Position numbers and translations under genes: made by a program | In this document: piece after piece, positions 26,230-37,999 of the stretch | How positions within the stretch are numbered: position 1 is the stretch's first letter | Layout: every line of letters starts with the position of its first letter | NCBI GenBank assembly: GCA_963920665.1 | Contig: OY987271.1 | Coordinates: 6,699,350 to 6,763,349, forward strand | From: Straminergon stramineum | Taxonomy: Eukaryota; Streptophyta; Bryopsida; Hypnales; Calliergonaceae | Length of the DNA: 64,000 nt | Direction of reading: 5' to 3' | The notes under the pieces: generated by a model | The model's database searches: none | Seen by the model: the letters and a program-made list of their open reading frames with translations, nothing else | Told to the model about the DNA's origin: nothing

Positions 26230-26760
26230 AATCCACTTAACTTAAACATTACACTTAGGCTGAGAAGATGATCCAGGTGTTCCGTAATCAAATCCAGGAT
26301 GGATCTGGAATCCGGAAACCCGAATAGAGACAACCTATGTCCTAGAATTCCGGTCTAGGAATCTAGGGAACTGTTACGGCAAACGGTTTGTATGAGCGCC
26401 AAATTACCCACCCTTAGTAATTTGCAAAGACAACCAGGTTCTAGATTTCAACTAAGTGACTCCTACTTTTGGGTGTCTAAGCATGGTCCACTGTGCCTTC
26501 CAAGCAATGGATCTTTTCACTAAGTGCCTAAGTGACCCCCAATTGCAAGATTCACTTAAACTACTTTCGTTGTCTTGGGCCGACCAAATAGAGGGCCTGT
26601 TGGATGATTTGGGTGGGACCTGACCCAGGGCAGAACTATCCTAAGAATCCTCTGGTTAATCTCGTTCCATTTCTAAAAATATAAGACTCGACCTTATCCG
26701 ACCTTCCTAGCCAAAGTTATGGGTGGATGAAGTTTGATTGCTACTCCGTTCCTCGAACTT
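26230..26760 (-). repeat. Uninterrupted copy of dispersed repeat family R
   Basis: On the minus strand this shows the continuous order CAAACTTCATCCACCCATAA ... GAATCTTGC ... TTAGGCACTTAG ... GGGTGGGTAATTTGGCGCTC. The same landmarks are split by the 13.9-kb insertion at 23793/37718 and occur partly at 36190. This copy is therefore the reference empty site. Confidence 0.65.
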
Positions 26761-28192
26761 CATCCATCGATTACACCCAGTTCCCAAATTCAGAAAGATT
26801 TGAAATTTTGGGGGATGGTTCACAAAGATTTCCCCTACCCAGATTTGGAATTGAACCCTGATCGAGGATTTTTACTGAATTTTCATCCAAGCCTTATCCA
26901 AACTTCATCCGCTAATTTCTCTTAGCCTACAATTCGGAATTGACTTTTTCCTTCGGCCCTAGACCCTATGTGGGAGCCTCCTTCTAGTGTGTTTATTTAC
27001 CTGTCTAAGCCAGAGTTTAGCTATTCTTCATCCAACTTGATCCTAAACTTCATTTGGTCATAACTTGCTCAATTTTCGTCCAATTTGGGCATGCTTCAGA
27101 GTTTTAGAAAGCCATGATCTTCTTTTCTAAGCTTATGTCCTTAGAAATGACCTAAACTATAGTCCTGAGGGTCTGCCTTAGGGGTAGGCCTGGGCCTAAG
27201 CTACTAAACTCTAGTTAAGCCCTTGGGAAAGTTTGGAGGGTTTTTTGTTCATACCTCGTAGCTTGAGTTGTTGATCGTGCCACTTGGAAATTCCACCTCC
27301 TCCACCATGAACTCCCACATCGTGAGACAACGAATCACCGTTCTAATCATAGAATAAATGGGTACAAGGATTTAATTGTGAAGTTTCCTCTCCTATTTCT
27401 TTCCTCCTCCCCTCTTTTCTTTCCCCCGACACTCTGAGGCGGACGACCTACCAAGATAACTTTAAGTATGTGTCATATCTTCCTCTAAGTTGGACTACTT
27501 CTTATGTCCTACTTCTTACATCATACCTCCTACGTCCTATATTTACGTCTCACACTTAATCTTGGGGTGATTACCTACTTCTAATCTAAGAGCCTAAGTA
27601 AGTCTTGGAGATTTCCCTTCCTATCTTATCCACTTTTACTCTTCACCTTCAAAAAGTCCTTTCCTTTGTCAATTCTCCTCATTCTTCTAGCCTTACGCCA
27701 TCCTTGCTCCCTCCTTCTTTGCTCATCTTTTCTCTATTGTGGTGAGATTTTGTGGGAGACAAGGAGTTGGATTCCCTACCCCAAGGCTTTGTTAGAGTGG
27801 TAGGAACCTCGGGTGATATCCCTTCTCTCCTTCCTTGGTTGATTTTTGAACCCATCCCTCTATTGATTTTTTGGAACCCAACCCCTCTGTTGATTTTTGG
27901 ACCCCAAACCCTCTGCTAATTTTGGAACCCTAGTCCTTACCTCGAAGCAGCCTCCCTTGTTTGATTTTTGAGCCCGAGCCCTTAATTTTGGTTAGTTCTC
28001 CCGGTTGATTGGTTGTTGCTAGTACTTGGCTAGCTGACTACTATCGATACCCAGCTGGTTGGCTGCTGCCGATACCCAGCCCGTTGGTTGTTGATTAATG
28101 GTTGCTAGGTGCTGGGCATTGGAATGTGCCTGACTTGTCTAATTTCTGGTGTCACTCTCTAAGGCTTTGGATGGACAAGGCCGAGGCCAATA
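26761..28192. other. Geneless stretch with short tandem motifs
   Basis: A ~37-bp motif (TTGATTTTTGGAACCC variants) repeats at about 27840-27970, followed by GGTTGGYTGYTG and CGATACCCAGC repeats to about 28090. No coding frame stands out. Confidence 0.45.
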
Positions 28193-30284
28193 TGTAGGGA
28201 CCTTGGTTTTGTGGGGACGAGGACCTCTAACCTACTCTCTCCTAGCTATCCTACTTACTTCTCTTGACCTCTAAGTTCTAGTTTTTGGGGCCTAAACCTT
28301 GGTTTGTTCCCAAGACTTCTTGGGAACTAAACCTTGTGGGGAAAGGGACCATGGGGCCTCACAGTTCTCCCGTGGGGTGGTTTTAACGCACCGCTAAGGC
28401 TTTTTACCTCTAAAGGGGTTCAAAGCTTTGTTGTTGTTTCCTTTTTTAACGCACCACTAAGACTTTTCACCCCTAAGGGATTCAAATCTTCGCTGTATAG
28501 GCGGGACCCACTATCCTCACACCCTTGTCTCTCTCAACAAAGAATAACACATCACCGATTAGGGGCAAGCACAAAAGACAAAAAAATGGCCTTGGACACT
28601 CAAAGGCTAGCGATACGGGTTAATAACATCAACGACTTGCACTAAAGACCCTCTAAAGCAACATCGCCAGTCATATGGGGGGTTGCTCTAGGGTTAGTAC
28701 TATGACAAGACAAAGAGGGTGGCCGAAAGGGACCCACCAAAGTAAACACACACAAGCTCTAGTAACAAGGTAAGGTAAACAAATTAACTTCCAAGCTCAA
28801 GCTTGGAAGGGTTAGTACCATGCTCAATTAAAAGATAAGGCAAGGGCCCCATAAAAGACCTTGCAAGGTCCACAAACAACAACAATGGCCAAAAGTGCCC
28901 AAAAAACACCGTTGCAAGGTTTATGGCTAAAAATTCCACAATTCCAAGTTTCCAACATAAATTGGACCCAATGGACCCAATTACACAAAAAGGGGGTGGT
29001 GAGAGAGGAGAAGGGGTGCCCTTTTATACTCTTTCCCGGGTTACCACCCCTCCTCATTCATCTAAGTTAACCTTCTCTTCTTGAATTTTCATCCAAAACT
29101 CAAGGTTTTCATCCTATGCTAGCCCACTAAGCTAACTTTTGGAGATTAACTTTGAATCGCAAACGGATTGCGCCATTGGCTTCAGAAGGCCATTTTTAAT
29201 TCATTGAAAAAAAACCCTCCCATTTTTCTATCTTCAAAATCAAAACAAAACCTAGCGCCAACTTAACGCCAAAAATTGGGGAAAATCCCAACTTTTGAGG
29301 GTTGACTTTTATATCAAGAGTAACTAGCCTAGGTTCCTAAGTAGATACAAGGGAGTGAAAAAAGACCTATCTTGCTCTTCACTCTGCTTTCATATGCTTC
29401 GCCGGTCAAACCCGCCATGGACTTTAATTTTCGTTAATTATTGGGGAATGTTGCAGGTTTGGGTACTTCTGACTATTAGAATGTCGTGAAACTTGTCGGG
29501 GTAGCTTATTAACATAAATGAAGCTATGCTAATTTTTAGTGGGATTTTATTGCCACCTAAGGAATTTCCCATCATAGGTTTGGGTAGTTGACTGTTTGGA
29601 AAGACATCTTTTAACTATCAGAAAATTCCAAAACTTTTCAGGAAACCTCCCATGGGCCCCTACAACACATGTATAGGCTCATATTTTTACTCTATACATC
29701 GGCCCAGGGGGGACAAATTTCACCCCCTTGTTTAATCATCGGTGGCCAGAGAATCTTTGACACTAGGGGGAATCTTGGCGAACCGACTTTGCTATTGGTT
29801 CCCAGGCATGGGATTTACCCCAAACCACCCTCCTTGGACCTTAAATTCTTCCATGGTCTCGTCTTGATATTTTCAACATTTGCAAGCTAACAATTTGGAG
29901 TTTTGCTATTTCGTCGATGGAATGGGGAATCTAGAACCTATCCTCAGGAACTAATTCCTATGCCTCACTAGGGTTCCCTCGACCAAATCTAGCCTAGAGA
30001 TGTCCATCCCATGTAGGTTTTTGAGCCTGATACACCCATCACTCATAATTGACCCATTGGCCACGATTAGATGGGTTCTAACCTATTTACAACTCATGGT
30101 TGGGCCATTCTAGCTACAACATTCTCAAACTAGACCAAATACTATATTGGAATGTGACATTTCTATTTTGGTTCTACACTCTTTTCAAGGTGTTCTTGTA
30201 TAATAAAATGCAATTAAAATGACAAAATACGAAATAAAAAGAAAAAAAAAGAGTGAGCCCTAGGTGACAAATTGAGGGCTTACA
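28193..30284 (-). repeat. LTR-like repeat, full copy on the minus strand (2.09 kb)
   Basis: On the minus strand it starts TGTAAGCCCTCAATTTG and ends GGTCCCTACA, so it has the TG...CA ends expected of an LTR. It carries a TATA-like GAGTATAAAAGGGCACCCC near 29020 and two tandem ~60-bp units with AAGCTTTGAACCC near 28400-28500. Other copies occur on the plus strand. I infer an LTR from the ends and the solo copies; no target duplication was confirmed. Confidence 0.6.
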
Positions 30285-30466
30285 ATCTGCTATCGGGAAC
30301 AATCAATAAGTTGACGGGTATTTAAACTCCTCCACCTCCATTTCTCCTCCCTCTTTCTTTCATAGATGCTTGCGCTTGTATAGTTGAGTGAAAGAGTGGT
30401 GAGTTAGCGATCATAAGAGGAAATAGATACTCTACATTTCGGATATACAATTAGTTCCGGTTTGTA

Positions 30467-32410
30467 ATGGTTGAGGGAGGTAGTCGTAAACCTTCAGTCA
30501 CTGCCCAAATGGTCTATCTTGCCATTCTAGAAAGGCAAAATGACTAGTCACAATTAGAAGACGACCGAAGTAGCATTGGGTGTCGGATTATTACTTAGGC
30601 CATGGACCCTGAAAAATGAGTGGATGATTCAAGAGCTCATTATAGGAGCTTTGAATCAGTACAAGCTAACCATGAGGGGTCGACCCGAAACTTGGGCGGA
30701 TGTCTATGGATTCCTGAAGAAAGGGTTCGGATTATCCTTCTGAGCTGATAAGTTCACAGCCGGAAAGTTTAAGAATTCAACCCATGCTAAGGAAGGGTAT
30801 GCCATTAGTGACTGTCTGGATGGGAGGCAAAAACGAGTGTTAGAATTTCTCATTCCTATCTTGTATCCAAAAAAGCCTACCAAGGTTACGAGCATGGGGG
30901 CAATACCATCTTTGGGGCAATGGTGGGTAGACTGGTTCATTGGGGGAAGGTTATTGCAGCATTGGTGTCTAAACTAGCTGTCTATGTAGGAAAGGCCAAG
31001 ACTAGCCTTATCAGGCCTTACTTATTCCACTTCTATCACTACGCAAAACTTTTGAGTAGTGTAGAGATGGTAGAATACAACACTGGATTCACTATCCTAT
31101 AGTATGGCCTCACCGATGAAGTCGAGGCGGAGCAACCGGAATTTGAAGAAGAAGAGCCAGAAGAGGAAGAGCAACTTATAGATCGTAGAGAAAGGAGGAG
31201 GAAATCCATCGATCTGATATCTCGAGGAAAGCTCCCAGTTTTGGAAAAGCAAACGAAAGGGATTTCTGAATTCTTTAAGACCAAATTCAATTGGGTGTTG
31301 TAGGCACAAGAGTACCATGATAACTTAGTGGGACTTCGAAGGGCAATCAACTAGGAGCTTAAGGTTGAACTGGAAGATATCCTAGACAAACTGAAGCGAC
31401 TGCCAAATCTGGAGGAGTTGAGACGGAAAGAGGAGTGAATCGGGGATCTAGAAAAGGAGAGGGATGACTTCCAATCTCGGTTGAATTGGGTGGAGGGGGA
31501 GATAGCCACATCAAAACAGAGGGAGAAAGAAGCTCTACAATTCGTCAAGAATCTTTCTGGTTTAGTGGATAGACCCTTAGAAATCATCATCAAAGCCTCC
31601 CTCATCTAGGACCAGTTAATTAAGGAAGGGCATTTAACCGGATCCAAGGTAGTGAGGATCTTGGTTGATTTCTTAGCCTAGATGGAAACAATGCTGAAAG
31701 AGATGCGCCAACTCTTAGGGCATATTGATCCGGACTGGGTCATGGATTTCGCTCACTTTCTGGAAATTCCTTTTGTGACAAAAACTCCGGTTAGGCTAGC
31801 TTCCTTAGTTCAACTTCCACTACAAAATGAAGGACTCAGGGAGGCTCTTTGTCATTCAACGGAGCCTTTCTTGAGTCAATTACAGAAGACCATCTGGAGG
31901 AGCATGAAGACAGTACTAGATCTGGCCAAGTAGCCAAGTGTAGCAAGGGAGTTAGCGCCATTGGAAGTATCTGTCTCACCAACTCTTCCAAACTCCCGAC
32001 TCCCTATGAAGGATGCTTTCCAGACACCTGGATTACTAGTCCGAAGTGATCTGGTTGATCGGATGGGAGGCTTGACGAATCCATCCCGGACCCATTCGGA
32101 AAGCTTTGAATACATGCAACAGGCCCAACCTAGAAAAGACAAGACACTCGTAGTATTAGATGAGACTTCTCTGAGAGAGGAGGAAGTGAGGGAGATCAAT
32201 CGCATTGAGAAATTTGATGAAGAGGAGTACCAAACCGGGTTAGAAATAGAGGAGGAGGAAGAGGATGATTCGCCTCCAGAGATCCGGAAGATCCAAACTC
32301 AGGCGACAGTGAAGACAACTCCGGTGAAGTTGACTCTAGTGAGGGCACCCGTCCAAGCACCTGCGAATCAAGATGGGAGTAGTCAAAAGAAGGCAAGGAA
32401 GGCGAAGTAA
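30467..32410 (+). pseudogene. Decayed retroelement-like ORF between two inverted LTR-like copies
   Basis: One reading frame runs from ATG 30467 to the stop at 32410 (about 648 codons), interrupted by roughly ten stops, mostly TAG. Two compensating frameshifts lie near 30740 and 30900. The best conserved part (30850-31100) reads IFGAMVGRLVHWGKVIAALV and SLIRPYLFHFYHYAKLL. The middle is a charged coiled-coil-like region with EEEEPEEEEQ and many Leu heptads, and the C-terminus is acidic then basic. I do not recognise the family. Its position beside LTR-like repeats suggests a gag-like or accessory retroelement protein. No protease, reverse transcriptase or integrase motif is seen. Confidence 0.5.
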
Positions 32411-33058
32411 TTAGGTTTCAGTTAGTTAAGATTTTGATTTTAGATCTAAATCGGGTTTCAAAGTGTGGGCCCAGGTTCCGGATTTTTAGGATCTGAGTTT
32501 CCGGATTTCTCAGGAGGTTAGTGGTTGGTCATCAGGATTTTTGGGTGGCTTTTGACTTTGGGTTTTTGAATTTTTAAAGGGAGGGCAGGTTTGCTAGCCT
32601 CTCATTCCATTCTAGCGCTTATAGTTGATATTTTATTATTCTTTCTTTAATTTGAGCCACCAAGTAGATATTCAAGAATTGATCTATTGTATATTCAACT
32701 TTGTTGATTCTACTTGTGAGAGCGTTGAAGTGTAAAAGGGAGAGAGAAAAGGAGAAATCCGGATCTAAGGTGATTTGATTTGATTTGGAGGGAACATTTG
32801 TGATGTAATTTAGGCTTGTGAATATGATCTTATGCACGGTGCCTTTAAAATACTCGAATGGAAATCCGACAAGGAATGGAGTGGGTGAGAGTCCAGAATA
32901 CTAGGGAACGTTCTGTGTAGAGATAAGCAACCGCTAGCCGAAAAATCCCCATGCTACTCTCCAGAAGGTCTACCAAACCCTAGGATCAATCTAGTGAACG
33001 ACTAATAATCCCCCATCAGTTTCGGTTGTTGTCGATTTGTCATTGTAGTAGAAAAGGA
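32411..33058. other. 3' flank of the decayed ORF, up to the plus-strand LTR-like copy
   Basis: Non-coding. GAAAAGGA immediately before the TGTGAGCC start at 33059 could be a weak polypurine tract, which fits 33059 being a 3' LTR start. This is only suggestive. Confidence 0.35.
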
Positions 33059-35035
33059 TGTGAGCCCCTATTTCGTCACTAGGGACTCACTTATCTTATT
33101 TTTAATTTTTTTGTAAAAATAAGTGTAGAAAATAGTACAAAAAAACCAAAAAAGAGTGTAAAACCAAAATAGGTGTGTTATATGCCAATATAGTATTTGG
33201 TCATATTTTGAGAGTTTTTACTAATTAGATTTAAATTTTACTTGTAAATAGATTAGAACCTAACCAATCATGGTAATTACGAGTTATGAGCATACTAGGC
33301 TCAAAATCCCACATAGAAAGGACATCACTTGGCTAATATTGGTTGAGGGAACCCTGGTGAGGCACATAGGTCAATTCTCGGAGATAGGTTCTAGTTTCCC
33401 CATTTCATTAACGAAATAGCGGAACCCCAATTATTGGCTTGCAGATGTTAAAAATATCAAGATGGGACCGTGGAAGAATCTTTGGTCCAAGGAAGGTGAC
33501 TTAGGGTTAAAGCCATGCCCGGGAAACAACAGCGGATTCAATTTGCCAAGATTCCCATCAGTATGGAAGATTCCCTGGCCATTGATAATTAAATAAGGGG
33601 GTGGATTTTGTTCCCCTAGGCCGATGTGTAGAGTAAAAATATGAGCCTACACATGTGTTGTGGGATTCCATGGGAGGTTCCACAAAAAGTTTTGGAATTT
33701 TCTGATAGTTAGAAGATGCCTTTCCGGACGGTCAACTGCCCAAATCTACGATGAGAAATTCCTAAAAATTCTCTAGGTGGTGGTAAAATCTCACTAAAAA
33801 TTAGGATAGCTTCTTTTATGTTAATAAGACGCTCTGAAAAGTTTCAAGACATCCCGATAGTCAGAAGATCCCGAACTTGCAAGATTCCTCAATAATTGAC
33901 AAAATTTAAAGATTACGGTGGAGTTGACCAGTGGATCGGGAGCATACAAAAGCGGAATGGGGTCAAAGATAGGTCTTTTCTTACTCCCCCACACCTACTT
34001 AAGAGCTTAGGCTCGTTACTTTTTTCAAAAAAGTCAAACTCCAAAAGTTGGGTTTTTAACCCTTTGGGGTGTTAAGTTGGCGTTAGGTTTCGTTGAAATT
34101 TTGAAGTTAAAAAAAGGGGTCGGGGAGTTTCCTTGCATTAAAATTGACCTTCTGAAGCCAATGGCACAATCCGTTTGTGATTTGGAGTTAATCTCCAAAA
34201 GTTATAAAATGGACCAGCGTAGAAAGTCAAAATTGGTAAATTAGGGTGAAAATCCTAATTGATAAGATTACCATGTTGAAATGAGAGGAGGTGGGTGCCC
34301 TTGAAAGAGTATATAAGGGTACTCATTCTTCTCTCAAATCACCCCTTCTAGCCATTATTTTGGCTTTGTAAACACGTTGGTCCATTGATTGTGGACTTTT
34401 GGCCATTTTTGAGCCAAAGTTATAAGCGTGGTGTTTTTGGAGCATTTCAAGCTCTTTTGTTTCTATTTTGTAAGCTTTGAAGGACTTTGAGGTCCCTTCA
34501 AGTCTTATTTATTGTCTTTATACTTGTTTTTGAAGATTTTGGTTGAAATTTGGTAGTCTTTTAGTTGTACTAGCTCTTTCTTTAGTATATTTGTTGTTCC
34601 TTCAAGTCCTTGTTTAGGACTTGAGTATTGTATACTAACTCTAGAGGATCCTTCCCTTATGACTAGCGATGCCGCTTAGGGAAAACCTCTAGCTTGTTGT
34701 GTTTATAATTTTTGTACGAATTTTTGTACTAACACTTTTGATTCATCTTCCTTTAAGTTCTTTTGTCAAAATCTTTGTGTGTGTTATTTTTCGTGTTTAC
34801 TATAACACGGCAAAGCTTTGACTTTGGTTTTAGAATTAGATAGAAATTTAGTGGGCTTTGGGAGAATACAGCGAAGCTTTGAACTTTAGAGTCCTAAATC
34901 TTTTTCTCAGAAACAAGATTGTTAGAAAGTTCATCAAGTTAGCATAAAAAAAATAAAAAATAAAAATAAAGAAAAATCTCATCACATTCTCTTTCTCACA
35001 AATCTTTTAGTGCCATAAGGAGGTAGAGGGACTAA
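33059..35035 (+). repeat. LTR-like repeat copy on the plus strand
   Basis: It starts TGTGAGCCCCTATTTCGTCA and follows the same landmark order as the minus copy: GAGGGAACCCTGGTGAGGCA, GGGGGTGGATTTTGTTCCCC, CTGAAGCCAATGGCACAATC, a GAGTATATAAGGG TATA-like box at about 34306, GACTAGCGATGCCGCTTAGG and CAAAGCTTTGA units. The 3' border is not sharp; it dissolves into A-rich sequence near 35000. Confidence 0.6.
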
Positions 35036-35099
35036 TTTTCATAGAAGTTCTTTGAAATAAAAACAAAACAAAACAAAATTAAAAACAAAAAACAAAACC

Positions 35100-35400
35100 A
35101 GCCTACCAAGGCTAGGGAGCCCCTCCACAAGTAGAGCCTTGCGAGGAAGGGGAGCCCCGGCCCAGTCAGGAGCCCCCCCAATCAGCTGGAGAGCCCCGCT
35201 AGGTGGAGGGCAAGGAGCCCCCGGCTCAAGGGAGCCCCCGCCTTGGAGCCCCAGCTGGCAGGGAGGCCTCGATGAGCTGCTGGGAGGCCCCCAGTAGTGG
35301 CAAGAGCCCCTCTCCGGCTTGCTGTTGGGAACCCCGCCTAGTAGGGGAGCCCCTGGCTAGAGCAGGGAGCTCCAGGCCATGGCCAGGGAGCCAGGGGAGG
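35100..35400 (+). repeat. GC-rich island of GAGCCCC tandem motifs
   Basis: About fifteen GGAGCCCC/GAGCCCC cores occur every 12-25 bases inside a 300-bp G+C-rich block. A-rich simple sequence lies on its left (34950-35098) and T-rich simple sequence on its right (35440-35490), so the island is flanked by inverted A/T runs. The 67-codon open frame inside is a by-product. This array differs from both other GC-rich array types in the window. Confidence 0.75.
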
Positions 35401-36189
35401 AATTAATCTCCTCCCCTCTCAAGAAATTTGAAATTCCTTTCAATTTGTTTTTTGTTTTTTGTTTTTATTTTTTATTTTTTTTAGAACTAAGGTAGAAAGG
35501 TAGACTTAATCTAAGGAAAATAGAAGAGAGGAAGAATAGAGAGGGACCAAACCAAAACCAAAGAAGTTTAAAGTAGAATTAAAATAGGTTAGCCATAGGA
35601 ATAGGTTGAGAAGGAAAACTATCATAGTTTGGAGAAAAAAATAGCAACCAACACTAATCTCACCACTCTTTCTCTCTTAGAAGTTGTAGCAAGTGCACAA
35701 CAAGATTGGAAGTCACAAACTCAAAGTTGCATGATAGAATGAAGGAGTACAAAAGCTTGAGTTTAGATAGAAATCAAGAAAATCTTAAAGAATCGATTAG
35801 AACCATAGAAAATAGGATAGATTAGAAAGTTGCCTTGAATTAGTGGAAATCTTATCAAAAACCATATCCTTCCAAGTCAACTTGTAGAATAAAATAAGCA
35901 AGGTTAAATAGTGAGAAGGGATAGAAAAAACCTCTGTTAGCCATATTCCGCCAACTTGTAATTAAAATCCACTCTTCAAGTTGTAAGCAAAAGAAAAAAA
36001 TAGCAAATGAAGGAGAATTCGATGATCTATACAACAACGTGCCAAATAACTTCCAGAACGGAGTAAGTTATTAAATAATCTACATTTTATTACTTTTCAA
36101 AGTATGTCGATTAATACAATTTTAGTAGAAAAGCCCTATGTTGTTTAAGACTAATCTTGTGAATTGGTTTGTTTCTAGTAAGTTTTTTT
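35401..36189. other. AT-rich geneless stretch
   Basis: Purine-rich sequence around 35480-35640; no gene or clear repeat boundary found. Confidence 0.45.
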
Positions 36190-36745
36190 TAACTTAGGAT
36201 TTAGAAAAGAGTCCATTGCTTGGAAGGCTCAGTGGACAAGGCTTAGGCACCCATTATGAAATAATTAAAACAAAAAAGAACCTGTTGTGCAATTTATTTA
36301 CTATGGGTGGGTAAATAAACACTCATAGCTAGATATGGCCCTGAGTGACCTACCTTCTGGATTGGCCATCTGGGAAGTTGTGAGGGTTTTTCCTTATCCA
36401 ATCTATTACAATATATTGTCATGAGTGTTTTGTGTAGTTAGAGTGAGAAGAGAGTGTGAAGAATACGAGCGGTGAGTCCCTACCCCTCTACAAGATCAAA
36501 GGCGAACCCTCTGAGGGTAAAACAGAGGTATAGAAAACTAGAGTGTGAATAGAAGATGGAACCAAATTCCGCAAAGGAGTGGATCCAGATTGGATTTTGG
36601 AAAGATAGATATCCGGAAGAGAAAAAGCAAGTGGAAAGATTGGTTGAGTTGATAATATGGATTATCTTGGCTTGTAGCAACATTCTAGAATCCCTTAGGA
36701 CAATATTTCGAGTCATTTTATGATGTTTTGGTGTTGTAAGGATAC
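36190..36745 (+). repeat. Partial copy of dispersed repeat family R
   Basis: AAAAGAGTCCATTGCTTGGA onwards matches 37745 and the reverse of about 26515. The tail (about 36590-36745, CTTGGCTTGTAGCAACAT and AATCCCTTAGGACAATATTT) recurs at 63290-63375. Non-coding. Confidence 0.55.
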
Positions 36746-37139
36746 TTATGCTCTTACACACGTACAACAGCCCATAATAAAGTAAATCTTAAGAACAATT
36801 GAAACCTAAATGACAAACTTAATAAGGTCGACATATGCATTCCATTGTCATAATTGCATTCCAAACTTCAAAGAGATAAAAAAAAACATATTCCACACAC
36901 CGCACCACTAATTTTGAAAACTCATGCAATATTATAAGTTTGGTATATACATTTGAGGGTTCTACAATTTAGGTTTTTTTTTGTAGGATTTAGGGTATAG
37001 GATTTGGAGAGCATGTTTAAATGTAGGGAGGACTATCTAGATTTACCCTTTCCTACATTAAAATTGCATTAGATACTTGTTGCACTAAAGAGTCTTTTTT
37101 GAAAATGAATCTGCAGTTTTGTATTTTTCAAAATTAAAT

Positions 37140-37380
37140 ATAGTAGGACTGTCGATAGACAGAGGTCCAATGGGGTAGACAGCGAGGCGGACAGCATTAT
37201 GTTGGCTTAAACAAGCCAGATAGATGGCTAAGGTAGTCGATTGGAACAGGCGATTGTAGCGGTCGGCAATGGTAGACGGATTGAACGGATGGGAAAGTCC
37301 GGTGGCAGAAGGAATTGTGGATAGGTAGGTGGATGGATAGGCGGATGGGCGGATAGCATGGTGGACACTCACATTTTTGA
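37140..37380 (+). repeat. Right subterminal minisatellite of the 13.9-kb element
   Basis: Degenerate GGCGGACAG, GGATGGATAGGCGGATGG and similar motifs. They correspond in position to the left-end array at 24300-24420 and to the arrays in the foldback element (14940-15140, 17560-17720). Confidence 0.6.
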
Positions 37381-37438
37381 AGCAATAAACTTCTTTTGGC
37401 ATTTGCAATTAAAGTTTTTGGAGTTTGGAGGTGTGTCA

Positions 37439-37481
37439 TATACCATTGAAAAGGTATTTGGAAGACCTTTCCAATAGTATA
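37439..37481. repeat. Copy of the recurrent 43-bp palindrome
   Basis: TATACCATTGAAAAGG start and CCTTTCCAATAGTATA end, in the right terminal region of the 13.9-kb element, mirror to 24180. Confidence 0.75.
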
Positions 37482-37717
37482 TTACACGCCCCAAAATTCC
37501 AAAAAATGAAGTAAAAAATGGCAAGTGAAGCTAGCTACAACTACAAAGTGTGTGTTCGCCTAACTTGTCCACCTGTCCGCCCAACTACATTTACTCATGA
37601 TAATTTTTGGATGGGATTTTTTACCTATGGAAGTTGCAGCGTCTATCAAGTCTTGGTGTCCAAACGTCCTATTTATAAGTGCAAGTCTATTGGGGACACT
37701 GACTTTTGACAACCCTA

Positions 37718-37990
37718 ATTGAGTGAGTCTTGCACATTTAGGCACTTAGAAAAGATCCATTTTTGGGAAGGCACAATGGACCTCACTTAGACACCTCAAA
37801 GTTGAATTCATTTAGTCAAACCCTAGAACCTAGTTATGCTCACGATTTATCAAGGGTGGGTAAATTGGCACTCATACCATGCCTATGATTGCATTGGTCA
37901 AAGATATATTTTGAGTTATTCAAACCCCTTCTATCTATAGTGCCATGACTTGTAGTTGTTTTGAACTAGATATAATAAGGTACTTGCATT
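37718..37990 (+). repeat. Right part of the split family R repeat
   Basis: The sequence starts with the duplicated ATTGAGTG, then AGTCTTGC and TTAGGCACTTAGAAAAGATC, and continues to GGGTGGGTAAATTGGCACTC. It matches the reverse of about 26380-26580. Confidence 0.65.
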
Positions 37991-37999
37991 TAGTTGATA

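Larger units (their letters stand above)
23794..37717. mobile_element. hAT-like insertion of 13.9 kb, non-autonomous, with nested elements
   Basis: The left end is CAGGGTTGTCAAAA and the right end is TTTTGACAACCCTA, giving a 13-bp inverted match after the first base. Both sides carry the 8-mer ATTGAGTG (23786-23793 and 37718-37725). Flanks from both sides rejoin into one repeat present uninterrupted at 26230-26760, so the empty site is visible in this window. The terminal ~500 bp are inverted copies with subterminal minisatellites and a palindrome on each side. The interior holds LTR-like repeats, a decayed ORF and a GC island, but no transposase. An 8-bp duplication points to hAT; mobilisation must have been in trans or the transposase has been lost. 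Confidence 0.8.
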
